The notes below the pieces were generated by a model. It did not search any database. It worked only from the letters and a program-made list of their open reading frames with translations, and was not told the DNA's origin. Positions 1-8,673 of a stretch of 64,000 bases of DNA are shown here, in pieces. Origin of the DNA: Formosa sp030427735 (GTDB taxonomy: Bacteria > Bacteroidota > Bacteroidia > Flavobacteriales > Flavobacteriaceae); contig NZ_CP195158.1 in NCBI RefSeq assembly GCF_051200825.1, forward strand, positions 1,612,001-1,676,000, in the 5' to 3' direction. The first letter of the stretch is position 1. Every line of letters begins with the position of its first letter. A program made the position numbers and the translations under genes.

Positions 1-1
1 G

Positions 2-391
2 ATCCATTGGGCATATCTGCCTTTGTTTCCTGTGTATGTGTTTATGATGGCTTTATTAGGCCTTGGCCTAGGCATGATTTTGTCGTCGTTAACCACCAAA
101 TACCGCGATTTAACTGTGCTGATAGGTTTTGGGGTGCAGTTGCTCATGTACGTGTCGGCAGTACCTTATCCGGTGGCAGAAGCCCAAGCTAAGTTTCCGC
201 CAATGGTTGCCCAATGCGTTATCTATAACCCGATTACCCAAATTGTGGAAGGCTTTCGTTTTATGTTGTTACATAGTGGTAGCTTTTCGTGGATAGGCTT
301 TTTAAGTACCTTGGCTATTAGTGTGGTGGTGTTTTTGTTGGGCTTAGTGGTATTTAATAAGACCGAGAAGAGTTTTGTAGATGTGGTGTGA
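2..391 (+). CDS. wzm: ABC-2 type polysaccharide exporter permease, 3' part (Wzm-like)
   Basis: This is the C-terminal 129 residues of an integral membrane permease; the start lies before the window. The sequence is dominated by hydrophobic helices. It has the family's central YRDLTVLIGF segment, an NPITQIVEGFR loop and a last membrane helix before a short charged tail (NKTEKSF). This matches the end of ABC-2/Wzm permeases that export O-antigen or capsule chains across the inner membrane together with a Wzt ATPase. The partner ATPase gene starts at 927. The two are usually adjacent; here about 540 bp holding a four-helix-bundle gene separates them. Function is inferred from family and neighbour. 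Confidence 0.85.
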   Translation: MHWAYLPLFPVYVFMMALLGLGLGMILSSLTTKYRDLTVLIGFGVQLLMYVSAVPYPVAEAQAKFPPMVAQCVIYNPITQIVEGFRFMLLHSGSFSWIGFLSTLAISVVVFLLGLVVFNKTEKSFVDVV

Positions 392-394
392 TGG

Positions 395-445
395 AGGCAG
401 TTATCTGTTGTCGGTTATCAGTTGTCTGTTGTTGGGTAAAAAAAT
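395..445 (+). repeat. Short TTGTCGGTTATCAG-type repeats, left of four-helix gene
   Basis: Several tandem variants of GTTATCAGTTGTCTGTTG occur here. The reverse complement of the same words (CGATAACTGATAACTGAC, CGACAACCGACAACC) occurs at 862-922, on the other side of the small gene at 494-856. The gene is therefore bracketed by inverted simple repeats. Confidence 0.6.
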
Positions 446-493
446 GATTTTATAACTTATAAAAATTAGTTAAATAGTAAGTTTGAATATAAT

Positions 494-856
494 ATGAAGT
501 CTTATAAGGATTTAGACATCTATAATTTAGCATTCGAATATGCGTTAGAGGTTCATCAAATAACTTTGTTACTGCCTAAATTTGAAGTTTACGAGCAAGG
601 TAGTCAAGTAAGACGGTCTTCTAAAAGTATTAAAGATAATATAGTTGAAGGTTATGGTAGAAAACGATATAAACAAGATTTTATAAAACACCTTGTGTAC
701 GCTCATGCTTCTTTATTGGAATGTGTTTCCCAATTAGAAATGATTCAAGGGCTATACCCAGAAATTGAAGTAGCATTCATTTTAGAAAAATATGATGCGT
801 TAGGCGCAAAACTTTTTAAGTTTATTAATTATGTTGAAAGTAATTGGAAAACATAA
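494..856 (+). CDS. Four-helix bundle protein (S23 / 23S rRNA intervening-sequence family)
   Basis: A 120-residue all-helical protein starting MKSYKDLDIYNLAFEYALEV, with an RRSSKSIKDNIVEGYGRK segment and a C-terminal LGAKLFKFINYVES. These are hallmarks of the four-helix-bundle family first found as insertions in 23S rRNA genes; length is normal. Its cellular role is not established; relatives include the Avd accessory protein of diversity-generating retroelements, but no retroelement is present here. The gene separates the exporter permease from its ATPase and is flanked by inverted simple repeats, which suggests insertion into the wzm-wzt operon. A TAAGTTTG box at 478-485, just before the start, could belong to its own promoter. 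Confidence 0.75.
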   Translation: MKSYKDLDIYNLAFEYALEVHQITLLLPKFEVYEQGSQVRRSSKSIKDNIVEGYGRKRYKQDFIKHLVYAHASLLECVSQLEMIQGLYPEIEVAFILEKYDALGAKLFKFINYVESNWKT

Positions 857-861
857 AATCA

Positions 862-922
862 ACCAACAACCGATAACTGATAACTGACAACCGACAACCG
901 ACAACCGACAACCGATAACCGA
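862..922 (+). repeat. Short CGATAACTGATAACTGAC / CGACAACC repeats, right of four-helix gene
   Basis: Tandem copies of CGACAACC and CGATAACTGATAACTGAC. They mirror the words at 395-445 in inverted orientation. The run ends just before the ATG of the ATPase gene at 927. Confidence 0.6.
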
Positions 923-926
923 ACAA

Positions 927-2192
927 ATGATCATCCTCCAAGCCACAAATATCTCTAAACAATACCGCCTAGGCACCATAGGTACAGGCACTGTAAGTCA
1001 CGATCTTAACCGTTGGTGGCATAAAGTGCGTGGTAAAGACGACCCGTATTTAAAAATAGGTGAAGTGAATAAGCGCGATACCAAAGGTGCGAGCGATTAT
1101 GCCTGGGCGCTCAGGGATATAAATTTTGAAGTGCAACAAGGCGAGGTGTTGGGTATTATTGGTAAAAATGGAGCTGGTAAAAGTACTTTATTAAAAATAC
1201 TATCGCGGGTAACGAGTCCGACGACGGGCGAAATTAAAACCCGCGGCCGAATTGCCAGTTTGTTAGAAGTCGGTACCGGGTTTCACCCCGAGCTTACCGG
1301 GCGCGAAAACATTTATTTGAATGGTGCTATTTTGGGGATGACCAAAAAAGAAATCCAAGCCAAAGAAGCCGAAATAATAGAATTTTCTGGTTGTGCCCGT
1401 TATGTAGACACCCCTGTAAAACGCTATAGTAGTGGGATGCGCGTGCGATTGGCCTTTGCTGTAGCTGCCTTTTTAGAACCCGATATTTTGGTGATAGACG
1501 AGGTGCTAGCTGTAGGTGATGCCGAATTCCAGAAGAAAGCCATCGGGAAGATGCAGGATATTAGTAAAAGTGATGGTAGGACGGTGTTGTTTGTGAGTCA
1601 TAATATGGCAGCGGTTAAAAATTTGTGTACACGAGCTATTGTATTGGAGCATGGACAAACGGTGTTTAATGGTGGAGTGGATGAGGCGATTGATTTTTAT
1701 TTGAATGCTAAAAGTGATCGCTTAGCTCTTAGAGATATTAAAAACAGAAAGGGTAATGGTGTCGTAAAAGTAGAGGCAGTGAATGTATTTGGTTTAAATC
1801 CGCAACAAAAACCGCAATCAGGGCAACCTTTTACGATGAGTTTTGATTTAGATAATGGAAAAGGTCTCTCTGCTAAGCACGTTCAATTTGATGTTAGGAT
1901 AGACGATAGTGTAGGACAGCGAATTGCTTGGTTGAGTACGTCTTTGTTACATGCTAATCATGCTGAGGCTCCATTACAAGTTCTACAATTTCAAATCGAT
2001 AAATTAAATTTAAATAAAGGAATATATCATTGTACACTTTACGTAAAGGCTGAAAATACGGTTTCAGATTGGATTCAAAATGCCTTTTCATTTGAAGTTG
2101 TAGAAGGCGATTATTATGGCGCTGGTAAACTTGTTCCTGTTAATCAAAGTAAAATGTTAATCGATTTTAAAGTTAATTATATAGATGTTTAA
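927..2192 (+). CDS. wzt: Polysaccharide ABC transporter ATP-binding protein (Wzt-like)
   Basis: A 421-residue ATPase that powers export of a lipid-linked polysaccharide through the Wzm permease. Walker A is GKNGAGKST (residues 79-87), the signature is YSSGMRVR (167-174), Walker B is ILVIDE (187-192) and the switch histidine is H225 in FVSHNMA. The N-terminal ATPase domain is followed from about residue 285 by a roughly 135-residue beta-rich extension. That extension matches the position of the Wzt C-terminal carbohydrate-binding domain, which recognises the end of a finished chain. The downstream methyltransferase-like gene overlaps its 3' end by 8 bp, so the two are probably co-translated. 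Terminal methylation and recognition by Wzt are coupled in some O-antigen systems; that link is inference here. Confidence 0.9.
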   Translation: MIILQATNISKQYRLGTIGTGTVSHDLNRWWHKVRGKDDPYLKIGEVNKRDTKGASDYAWALRDINFEVQQGEVLGIIGKNGAGKSTLLKILSRVTSPTTGEIKTRGRIASLLEVGTGFHPELTGRENIYLNGAILGMTKKEIQAKEAEIIEFSGCARYVDTPVKRYSSGMRVRLAFAVAAFLEPDILVIDEVLAVGDAEFQKKAIGKMQDISKSDGRTVLFVSHNMAAVKNLCTRAIVLEHGQTVFNGGVDEAIDFYLNAKSDRLALRDIKNRKGNGVVKVEAVNVFGLNPQQKPQSGQPFTMSFDLDNGKGLSAKHVQFDVRIDDSVGQRIAWLSTSLLHANHAEAPLQVLQFQIDKLNLNKGIYHCTLYVKAENTVSDWIQNAFSFEVVEGDYYGAGKLVPVNQSKMLIDFKVNYIDV

Positions 2193-2919
2193 AATACTAA
2201 AAACCTTGATTCATGAGAATCGTGTTGCGCATAAACGAACGCGTACAGAGTTATCTTCACAATTGAAGGAATTAGAATGGGCCCATGTTTACCATGATAG
2301 TATTAGAAGTATAAGTTATTTAGAACAACTTCCACTAAATATTGGGCGTTGGGCAGGGGGCTATGCTTTTTTTTATGTTTTGCATCGCATTTTAAAAGAT
2401 TATAAACCAGAAACTATATTAGAGTTTGGGTTGGGGGAATCGAGCAAATTTATTTCTACTTATATAACTCATTATTTGCCAAATACAAAGCATCAAATTA
2501 TTGAAGAAAATCAGGATTGGTTAACGGCATTCAATACACAATTTAGGTTACATGAGAACACTAAAATTTCATTTTGTCCTTCGGAGTTTAGAGATGTTAA
2601 AGGATTTGAATGTAATCATTATGCGGGGTTGCAAAATGTTGTTAAGTCTTCGTTTAATTTGTATGTTATAGATGGGCCAAATGGAAGTAAACGATATTCG
2701 CGTTACGATTTGATGTATGTTATTTCGTTGTTGAAACCTACAGATGATTTTATTATTTTACTAGATGATTTTAATAGGCAGGGAGAGCAGGATACTTTTG
2801 AAGATGTAGAGGCTTACTTTAAGTCTGAAGCTATTGATATTGTTTATAAAGATTACAAGGGGGCCAAAACGCTTAGGGTTATAGCTTCTAAAGGGTATCG
2901 ATTTGTTACCACCTTATAA
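2185..2919 (+). CDS. SAM-dependent methyltransferase-like protein
   Basis: A 244-residue protein with a Rossmann-type motif I, ILEFGLGESSKFIS (residues 78-91), a following acidic turn (IIEENQDW) and a motif-IV-like NLYVIDGPNGS near residue 160. This is the pattern of class I methyltransferases related to the FkbM/DUF groups in polysaccharide loci. It overlaps the end of the Wzt gene by 8 bp, so it probably modifies the exported glycan, perhaps capping it, but the acceptor is unknown. The first 45 residues are charged and helical. The fold assignment is fairly confident; the activity is inferred. Confidence 0.6.
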   Translation: MFKILKTLIHENRVAHKRTRTELSSQLKELEWAHVYHDSIRSISYLEQLPLNIGRWAGGYAFFYVLHRILKDYKPETILEFGLGESSKFISTYITHYLPNTKHQIIEENQDWLTAFNTQFRLHENTKISFCPSEFRDVKGFECNHYAGLQNVVKSSFNLYVIDGPNGSKRYSRYDLMYVISLLKPTDDFIILLDDFNRQGEQDTFEDVEAYFKSEAIDIVYKDYKGAKTLRVIASKGYRFVTTL

Positions 2920-3056
2920 AGTAAGTTAGTAAGGGGAAGTTTGCTTAGTTTCCCTTCACTTCGACTATGTTCTGTCTAGGTCTTTACTTCGCAAATTCAT
3001 TCTCCTCTTTTTTGGGGGATTCCTAAACTCCCCTTTCTTGACTTTGTCAATTCATT

Positions 3057-3089
3057 CCCCTCTTTTAAAAAGAGGGGAGTCTTTTTTTT
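3057..3089 (+). terminator. Rho-independent terminator after the wzt operon
   Basis: CCCCTCTTTT (3057-3066) pairs with AAAAGAGGGG (3068-3077) and is followed by AGTC and a run of eight T on the + strand. It lies about 140 bp downstream of the methyltransferase-like gene. A second partial C-rich repeat lies just upstream (about 2995-3045). Confidence 0.7.
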
Positions 3090-3224
3090 GTTTTAGTTGG
3101 GTGTTAAATTTAAGGTCTATTTGTAAAATTAGTCATGATTATCTCTTGGTTACCAGAATTTATAATTCAGTTAAAATGTAATTCAAGCATCTCTATTACT
3201 ATCTCCAGTTGTTGAGATGTAAAA

Positions 3225-3252
3225 AAAATCCCCGTTGGGGCACGGGGATTTT
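3225..3252 (-). terminator. Strong hairpin terminator of the 249-residue protein gene
   Basis: AAAATCCCCGT (3225-3235) pairs perfectly with ACGGGGATTTT (3242-3252) around a six-base loop. It lies 20 bp past the stop of the - strand gene at 3273-4022. The A/T-rich flanks let it work on either strand. Confidence 0.75.
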
Positions 3253-3272
3253 ATGGTTAAGTACAGGTCTAT

Positions 3273-4022
3273 TTAGAGAATCTCTACAATATGCAATACG
3301 TTAAAAGCGCCATTGTTAAGTGGGTACTGTACCGTATTGATTTCTTGAAAAAACGAGATTTTAAATAGGTAAAACACATTACCGTCGCCTGTTGGCATGG
3401 CTGCTGGTATTGTGTTTACAGAGGTTACTGTATTATTAATAGGAATATTAACAATAGGACTTACTTGCAAGTCTTTTTCGTTAGTATTCAAATTTAGGTT
3501 TAATACAGCCGCGGTAAAACTAACATGTGTGGCGCCACTAGGTACGCTAATATGCTGACTTGGTACGAGATTGTCGATACTGATTTCGCCAGTAGTCGTG
3601 TTTAGTGCCAAATCTTGTAATAATACACTTGTTAGTATGGCATTACTGTTAAAGTCGAATGCCTTTAACAGGGCTTTGCCTTCATCCGATTCTAGTCCGA
3701 TAGGGACTAAACGGTAACCTCTTGCCGAGGTTAGGTCGGTGTTTTTAACCTTGCTTAAGGTTTGCGAGAGTCGTGATACCATAGATCGGTCTTTGGCGTC
3801 GCTTACCAGGGTGGTTAGGGCTTGTCTAAGCCATTTACCCATGGTGGCACAGTGCCCGAATTCCAATCCGTTTTCGCGTGTTCTTGCAAATGCAGGGTCG
3901 TTTTCAATACGGTTTTTGCTTACGCCACCTTTGGTACGTACCAGGTAACCGTCTTTACCTTTGTAGAAGGTTAACCCATCCAGGGTGCCTTCAATTTTAA
4001 TTAGGCTGTTTACTTTGGCCAT
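3273..4022 (-). CDS. Conserved flavobacterial protein of unknown function
   Basis: A 249-residue soluble protein starting MAKVNSLIKIEGTLDGLTFYKGKDGYLVR. The first 80 residues (GGVSKNRIENDPAFARTRENGLEFG, then GKWLRQAL) match a family I have seen often in Flavobacteria and Bacteroidota without any assigned function. The C-terminal half is beta-rich and polar (VSFTAAVLNLNLNTNEKDLQVSP). There is no signal peptide or membrane segment. It stands alone on the - strand with its own terminator, against the direction of the polysaccharide genes. A small helix-turn-helix-like gene lies 850 bp away on the other strand. The gene is certain; no function can be assigned. Confidence 0.7.
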   Translation of the reverse strand: MAKVNSLIKIEGTLDGLTFYKGKDGYLVRTKGGVSKNRIENDPAFARTRENGLEFGHCATMGKWLRQALTTLVSDAKDRSMVSRLSQTLSKVKNTDLTSARGYRLVPIGLESDEGKALLKAFDFNSNAILTSVLLQDLALNTTTGEISIDNLVPSQHISVPSGATHVSFTAAVLNLNLNTNEKDLQVSPIVNIPINNTVTSVNTIPAAMPTGDGNVFYLFKISFFQEINTVQYPLNNGAFNVLHIVEIL

Positions 4023-4869
4023 CTTAAAATAGTATTATGATTGATTTGGGGCATATCAGCAACGCATTTTAGAGTTGCTTGAATGAAGTATTTTTGTCTT
4101 TTTTTTGTTTTTTTTAGAAGATTAAATACTCAATCAATCGAGTTGAACAAATTATTTTGTCTGTATTGGTATCGCTTAAATTCTGAGTTCCGGACCTCAT
4201 TATTATAGGCGATATTGTTACAGAACACGATAAAGGTAAGGCGTTGGTTTTTAGTTTGTTTTTGATTTTGGCAGTACGGGCTAATTTGTAAGAAAAAAAT
4301 TAATTTACTATTTGTGGCAGGTGTGGCAGGTGTGGCAAATATGGCACATATGGCACAGTTGGATATTTCGGAAAATTACTTTAGACCTTAAGTATGTATT
4401 ACGTATCCCTTAACTAGGAGTGGAGTTGCTATGGGGTTAACCCTCGGATTATTCTGCTAAGCATCACTTATGTTCGTCGTGGAAGGAGTTTTTTTATCTT
4501 TTTTATTCGTAATGGTCACATGTTTTTTGATAATTAACTGTAGTTATTAACAAATTTGTGGCATTGTTAATAGCGTGTTGTGCTGTGGGAAATGTCTTGT
4601 TAAGCTAGCGTTTACAAGGTGTTTGGTGTTTGTTTGGTGGTTTTAAAGGTGTATTTCATCGAATATAATGTTAAAAATTTGGTAAAATTGTTGAAAACTA
4701 TTATGTGGTGGTTGTTGCGTGGTTTATGCTTTCACTTTATATTTATATCAGTAAATAATAATATAATAAATTAATAACCAATTTAAATACTTGTGACTAT
4801 GCATATTATGAAATTTAGAAGAAGTGTAATCCCTCTCGTGAGGCAGAGGCCCCAAAATATAATTTTAAA
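4023..4869. other. 847-bp gene-free AT-rich region
   Basis: No convincing coding region on either strand. It holds the five 9-bp tandem units at 4313-4357 and long AT-rich stretches (about 4490-4800). It lies between the divergent 249-residue protein gene and the 68-residue protein gene, so promoters of both probably lie in it. Confidence 0.6.
4313..4357 (+). repeat. Five 9-bp iteron-like tandem units
   Basis: Five consecutive 9-bp units, TGTGGCAGG twice, TGTGGCAAA once, then TATGGCACA twice, in perfect phase. The conserved core is TRTGGCA. Phased short repeats like this often bind a protein. The nearest candidates are the genes at 3273-4022 and 4870-5076; binding is inference. Confidence 0.7.
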
Positions 4870-5076
4870 ATGTATCGACTTGTTATTTATTCGCCAGATG
4901 TGCAAGCCATATTAGGATGTAGCCCTAGTAAGGCGTCGGAATTGTTACGTATTATAAAAGATGTCCATGATAAGGAAAAACATCAATCTGTTACGATTAA
5001 GGAGTTTTGTGATTATCAGGATTTACCGTTCGAGGAGGTTTTTAATATGATTAATAGTGCTGTTTTAAATTCTTAG
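4870..5076 (+). CDS. Small helix-turn-helix-like protein
   Basis: A 68-residue protein, MYRLVIYSPDVQAILGCSPS..., containing a likely helix-turn-helix: VQAILGCSPSKASELLRIIKD, then VTIKEFCDYQDLPFEEVFNMI. The pattern SPDVQxILGCSxxxAxxLLRxIK resembles small DNA-binding proteins common in Bacteroidota. It is the only gene in the gap between the 249-residue protein and the next glycosyltransferase. It may regulate a neighbour or bind the iteron-like repeats upstream; neither is shown. The start ATG follows a short A/T-rich leader. Confidence 0.55.
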   Translation: MYRLVIYSPDVQAILGCSPSKASELLRIIKDVHDKEKHQSVTIKEFCDYQDLPFEEVFNMINSAVLNS

Positions 5077-5219
5077 TATTATTATGAGTCATCTTCCGAT
5101 TTTTCTTCCAAAAACTACTTTTCTTCGTCGGGTGAAGCGTCTTTTACTACCGGTGGTTTCGAAACGATTTTATTGCGCTACGCTACTTAAAATCACTCAG
5201 CCACCTAGAGTGTGTTTTT

Positions 5220-5640
5220 TTTGATGTAGGATTTTAGAGTTACGAATCACGATTTTAGAATTATGATTTTTAAGAATCAAGAGTCAAGCTCCAAATTTTA
5301 ACAATCGAACTAATGTTAAAAGATTCTTCAGTCGTTCCTCCTTCTGAATGACAAAGTCCAACAACTATATTGCCGATTTACTATTAACTAACGACTACTG
5401 TCTAAAAAACTAACAACTACCAACTAAGAACTACCAACTGCTCACGAATCACTAATAAAAAAGATTGCTTCACGCTATTCGCAATGACAAATTACCAAAA
5501 GAATATAAGTTACAGAAAAAGATTCTTCGCTCCGCATGCTCCGCTCTGAATGACAGAACAACAACCATCAACTAGCAACTAACAACTAACAACTAATAAC
5601 TAATAACTACCTACTAACAACAATTTTACTATCTTAGACC
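5220..5640. repeat. Intergenic cluster of REP-like palindromes and AACTAACAACTA repeats
   Basis: Three related units of the GATTCTTCGCTCC ... CTCTGAATGACA family occur at about 5319-5356, 5458-5493 and 5517-5556. Simple repeats built on AACTAACAAC and AACTAATAAC follow (about 5570-5625). There is no gene. The same unit recurs in most long gaps of the left half. Confidence 0.7.
5615..5640 (+). promoter_or_regulatory. Conserved leader before GT2 gene (TTTTACTATCTTAG)
   Basis: The stretch CAACAATTTTACTATCTTAG and its downstream bases recur almost unchanged at about 8627-8646, at the same distance before the second GT2 gene with the same N-terminus. TATCTTAG resembles a Bacteroidota -7 box (TAnnTTTG) with changes. 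This is a possible promoter; I see no clear TTG -33 box. Confidence 0.35.
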
Positions 5641-5661
5641 AAGCTATAAACCATAACAAGT

Positions 5662-6627
5662 ATGACCAATACACCTTTGGTGTCTATTATTATCCCTACG
5701 TATAATCGGGCGCATTTAATTGGCGAAACTTTAGACTCTGTTTTGGCGCAAACCTATACAAATTGGGAATGCATTGTAGTAGACGATGGCAGTAACGATA
5801 ATACGGCCGAGGTTATGGCCGCTTATTGTACTAAAGATGCTCGGTTTCAATATTACCACAGGCCAAAAGAGCGTATGCCAGGCGGGAATGCCGCCCGTAA
5901 TTATGGGTTTGAAGTAAGTAAAGGAGAATACGTACAGTGGTTTGATAGTGATGATGTAATGTGTGAAAATGTTCTGAAATTACAATTGGAGCATGTGTTA
6001 AAATCAAAACAAAAGATTTCGGTGTGTTTATATACGGTTTATAATGCTAATTTTAATGTTATTCAAAAACAAGATAAGCCTAATATTTTAAGGGATAATG
6101 CTTATTACGATTTTATTAGCGCTTATATAAAAGTTAATTTACAAACAACCTTGTGGCATAGATCTGTAGTTTCTGGATTTAAATTAAATGAAGACTTGAA
6201 AAAATCGCAAGAATACGATTTTATTCAAAGAGTGTTTAAAAACAATTACAAAGATGTTACCTTTAACAATATACCTCTTATAAAAATAAGGGCGCATGAT
6301 TATTCTATTACAGGTAGTTTTTTTAGTGGAACAGATGATAAAAAGATAGCCGATAGTTTAAACGTGAAATTAGCTGTATTAAGAGATTTGCCAAGTGACT
6401 GCCCCACTGAAGTCAAGCAAGATCTTGTGCGTTTTTATTTACGAGTGTTGTATAACGTTTTTAAATTTAAGAAAACACGTTTATTTTATAGGTATTTACT
6501 TCTGCTAAAATCGGAGGTTAAAGGATTTAATTATATCACTCAATTTAAACTGTTAGGGGTTTATTGTATTTACTTTTTCACAAATAAAGGAAGCCAATAT
6601 TATAAAAGACTAACAGGCATTACCTAA
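5662..6627 (+). CDS. GT2 family glycosyltransferase
   Basis: A 321-residue inverting GT-A enzyme. VSIIIPTYNR (residues 7-16), VVDDGSNDNT (39-48) and the metal-binding DSDD (95-98) are classical GT2 nucleotide-sugar motifs. The catalytic core ends near residue 200, and a basic C-terminal part (FKFKKTRLFYRYLLLLK) may associate with the membrane. It transfers one sugar to a growing lipid-linked glycan in the cytoplasm; sugar and acceptor are unknown. The first 98 residues are nearly the same as in the GT2 at 8674, while the rest differs. Followed after about 118 bp by a GT4 gene. Confidence 0.88.
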   Translation: MTNTPLVSIIIPTYNRAHLIGETLDSVLAQTYTNWECIVVDDGSNDNTAEVMAAYCTKDARFQYYHRPKERMPGGNAARNYGFEVSKGEYVQWFDSDDVMCENVLKLQLEHVLKSKQKISVCLYTVYNANFNVIQKQDKPNILRDNAYYDFISAYIKVNLQTTLWHRSVVSGFKLNEDLKKSQEYDFIQRVFKNNYKDVTFNNIPLIKIRAHDYSITGSFFSGTDDKKIADSLNVKLAVLRDLPSDCPTEVKQDLVRFYLRVLYNVFKFKKTRLFYRYLLLLKSEVKGFNYITQFKLLGVYCIYFFTNKGSQYYKRLTGIT

Positions 6628-6744
6628 TTTAGCATAAAAAAATGCTTTTAGGGGATATTAATATTCCAGAAAATTAAATTCAGATATTTATATTTAGAAC
6701 TTGAGTTTTCAATACTAGGTATAGTAGTAATAATATAATATACA

Positions 6745-7893
6745 ATGGATGTAGTACATGTGTTAAGAAGTTTTGGAGATCAGAATCAACCTTATACAAC
6801 ACACTTGTTAAATACTTTAAATACGTTAAGTACATTAAAACATGCCGTGGTTTGCGATAATATTTATCAGTCATCAAAAACTATTGCGGTGTATTCTATG
6901 TCTTCAAAACTACGTGTTAAACACTTTTTAGATGCGCGGTATGTTTTACATTGTTTTTTTAATAAAGCATTAATAGCGAGTACCTCTGGTTTTTCATTTA
7001 AAAAAAGGATTAAGTTTTTTTTGAAGTGGAAGTTTTTTGTACAACACGAGCCAAGCGTTATTCATCTTCATCATTTACAAGCTTTTAATGTGTCTATTTT
7101 AAAGTTTTTGTATTCTAAAAAGATTCCCGTTATCGTGTCATTCAGAGGAAAAGATATCGTAACCAATCCGTTAGAACCACAAGAACAGGCTCTGCTTTTT
7201 GAAAAATTAAAATATATAGACCGCGTGCATGTTATTAGTGAATATTTAAAAGTTGTTACTATTCAGGCAGGGGTTACTTTACCTATAGATGTGGTGTACA
7301 GGGGGATTGGTAAAACACCACTTAACCGGCCTGCTTTGAAATTAAATACCAATACCCCTATAAAAATTATTTGTGTTGGACGTTTAGCCTGGGAAAAGGG
7401 GCAGTTTTATCTTTTAGATAGTGTGTACAGGTTAAAGCAGAAAGGATATACTTTTAATGTAGATATATATGGGGAAGGGTATTTAAGAGAATTTTTGTTA
7501 TTTAGAATACAACAATTAGGACTAGAAGGGCAAGTCAATCTTAAGGGGCATGTCGATTCAGAATTATTAACTCAAAACTATAAAACATATCATTTAGCCG
7601 TACAACCATCGCTTTACGAGGCATTGTCTAATGGTTTGTTAGATTTAGTAAATAATAATGTACCCTGTGTGATTTCGAAAGGAAATGGGATGGAAGAAGT
7701 AATTGCAGACCAAATTAACGGTGTTTATTTTGATGTTAATACACCAGAAACATTGGATACGGCTATTCTTGATGTTTTAAAATTAGATACAGAGACACTT
7801 ATGGCATATAATGAAGGTGTTCGTAATCAATTTAGTTTTAATGAAGAAATTAAAGGCTTGGAGCGGATGTACTTAAACTATAAGGAGGCTTGA
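6745..7893 (+). CDS. GT4 family glycosyltransferase
   Basis: A 382-residue GT-B retaining glycosyltransferase. The donor-binding half shows ICVGRLAWEKGQ (about residue 210), then VDIYGEGY and QPSLYEALSNGLLDLVNNNVPCVIS, the EX7E-type region of GT4. The N-terminal half has VIHLHHLQAFN and VIVSFRGKDI, typical of enzymes that bind an acceptor glycan at the inner membrane. It likely adds an internal sugar to the polysaccharide repeat. It stands alone between two repeat-rich gaps. Low G+C compared with the later GT genes. Confidence 0.87.
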   Translation: MDVVHVLRSFGDQNQPYTTHLLNTLNTLSTLKHAVVCDNIYQSSKTIAVYSMSSKLRVKHFLDARYVLHCFFNKALIASTSGFSFKKRIKFFLKWKFFVQHEPSVIHLHHLQAFNVSILKFLYSKKIPVIVSFRGKDIVTNPLEPQEQALLFEKLKYIDRVHVISEYLKVVTIQAGVTLPIDVVYRGIGKTPLNRPALKLNTNTPIKIICVGRLAWEKGQFYLLDSVYRLKQKGYTFNVDIYGEGYLREFLLFRIQQLGLEGQVNLKGHVDSELLTQNYKTYHLAVQPSLYEALSNGLLDLVNNNVPCVISKGNGMEEVIADQINGVYFDVNTPETLDTAILDVLKLDTETLMAYNEGVRNQFSFNEEIKGLERMYLNYKEA

Positions 7894-8673
7894 GAGATAA
7901 CCTTAAGAACTTAAGTAAACAAAATAGGGTCGCTTGTTATTGTAATAAAATTTAGAATGCGATAAAGCGCGGTTACATATCAAAGCATCTATATTAATGA
8001 AGCTTACATTCGATAATGACATTTTTGTATAGAAAGATTCATCGCTCCGCATACTTCGCTCTGAATGACATAGTGGGTATTATGCAGTACCTGACTGTTT
8101 TTTGGTTGATAGTTTTTAGTTTGTCATTCCGACGTTAGGAGGAATCTTATTTATTGATTTTGAAGGTTACTAGAAAAGATTCTTCGCTCCGCATACTCCG
8201 CTCTGAATGACAAGACTACCAACTACAGACTAAGAACTGATTCACCGATTCACCATTTCGTTTTTAGAGTTACGAATTACGAACACTAATAATTAAATGT
8301 TAAGCTTAATAAGCTAAAATTCAAATTCAAATTCTAACCTTCGAACTAAGAACAAAAGATTCTTCGCTCCTTATACTCTGCTCTGAATGACATTGCGTTT
8401 GTCATGCAGGGGGAGGGATGACCGAAGCATCTATTACAGTGAGGTGTTGGTTGTTTTGAAACAGCAAGATTCGACGTAGTCAATGATAAAACCATCAACT
8501 ACGAACTAATGTTCTAAACTTACATTCCAACCTTCTAACTAAGAATTAAAGATTCTTCGCTCCGCATGCTCCGCTCTGAAAGACAAAACAACAACCAAAA
8601 TCCAACAACTAATAACTATCAACTACCAACAATTTCACTATCTTAGCCCCTAGCTATTTAAACCAACAAATAC
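7894..8673. repeat. 780-bp gap filled with REP-like palindromes
   Basis: No gene. At least four units of the GATTC(T/A)TCGCTCCGCAT ... CTCTGAATGACA family (about 8031-8071, 8174-8211, 8350-8392, 8548-8584), one TCATTCCGACGTTAGGAGG unit (about 8120-8148) and one TGTCATGCAGGGGGAGGGATG unit (about 8399-8438). Neighbouring units sit in opposite orientation and could fold into long hairpins. Confidence 0.75.

Noticed and set aside
494..856. Avd protein of a diversity-generating retroelement
   Set aside because: No reverse transcriptase, template repeat or variable repeat lies near; the simple flanking repeats are too short and not A-specific.
4870..5076. Prophage remnant around 3273-5076
   Set aside because: Only one small HTH-like gene and one unknown protein; no integrase, structural or lysis genes.
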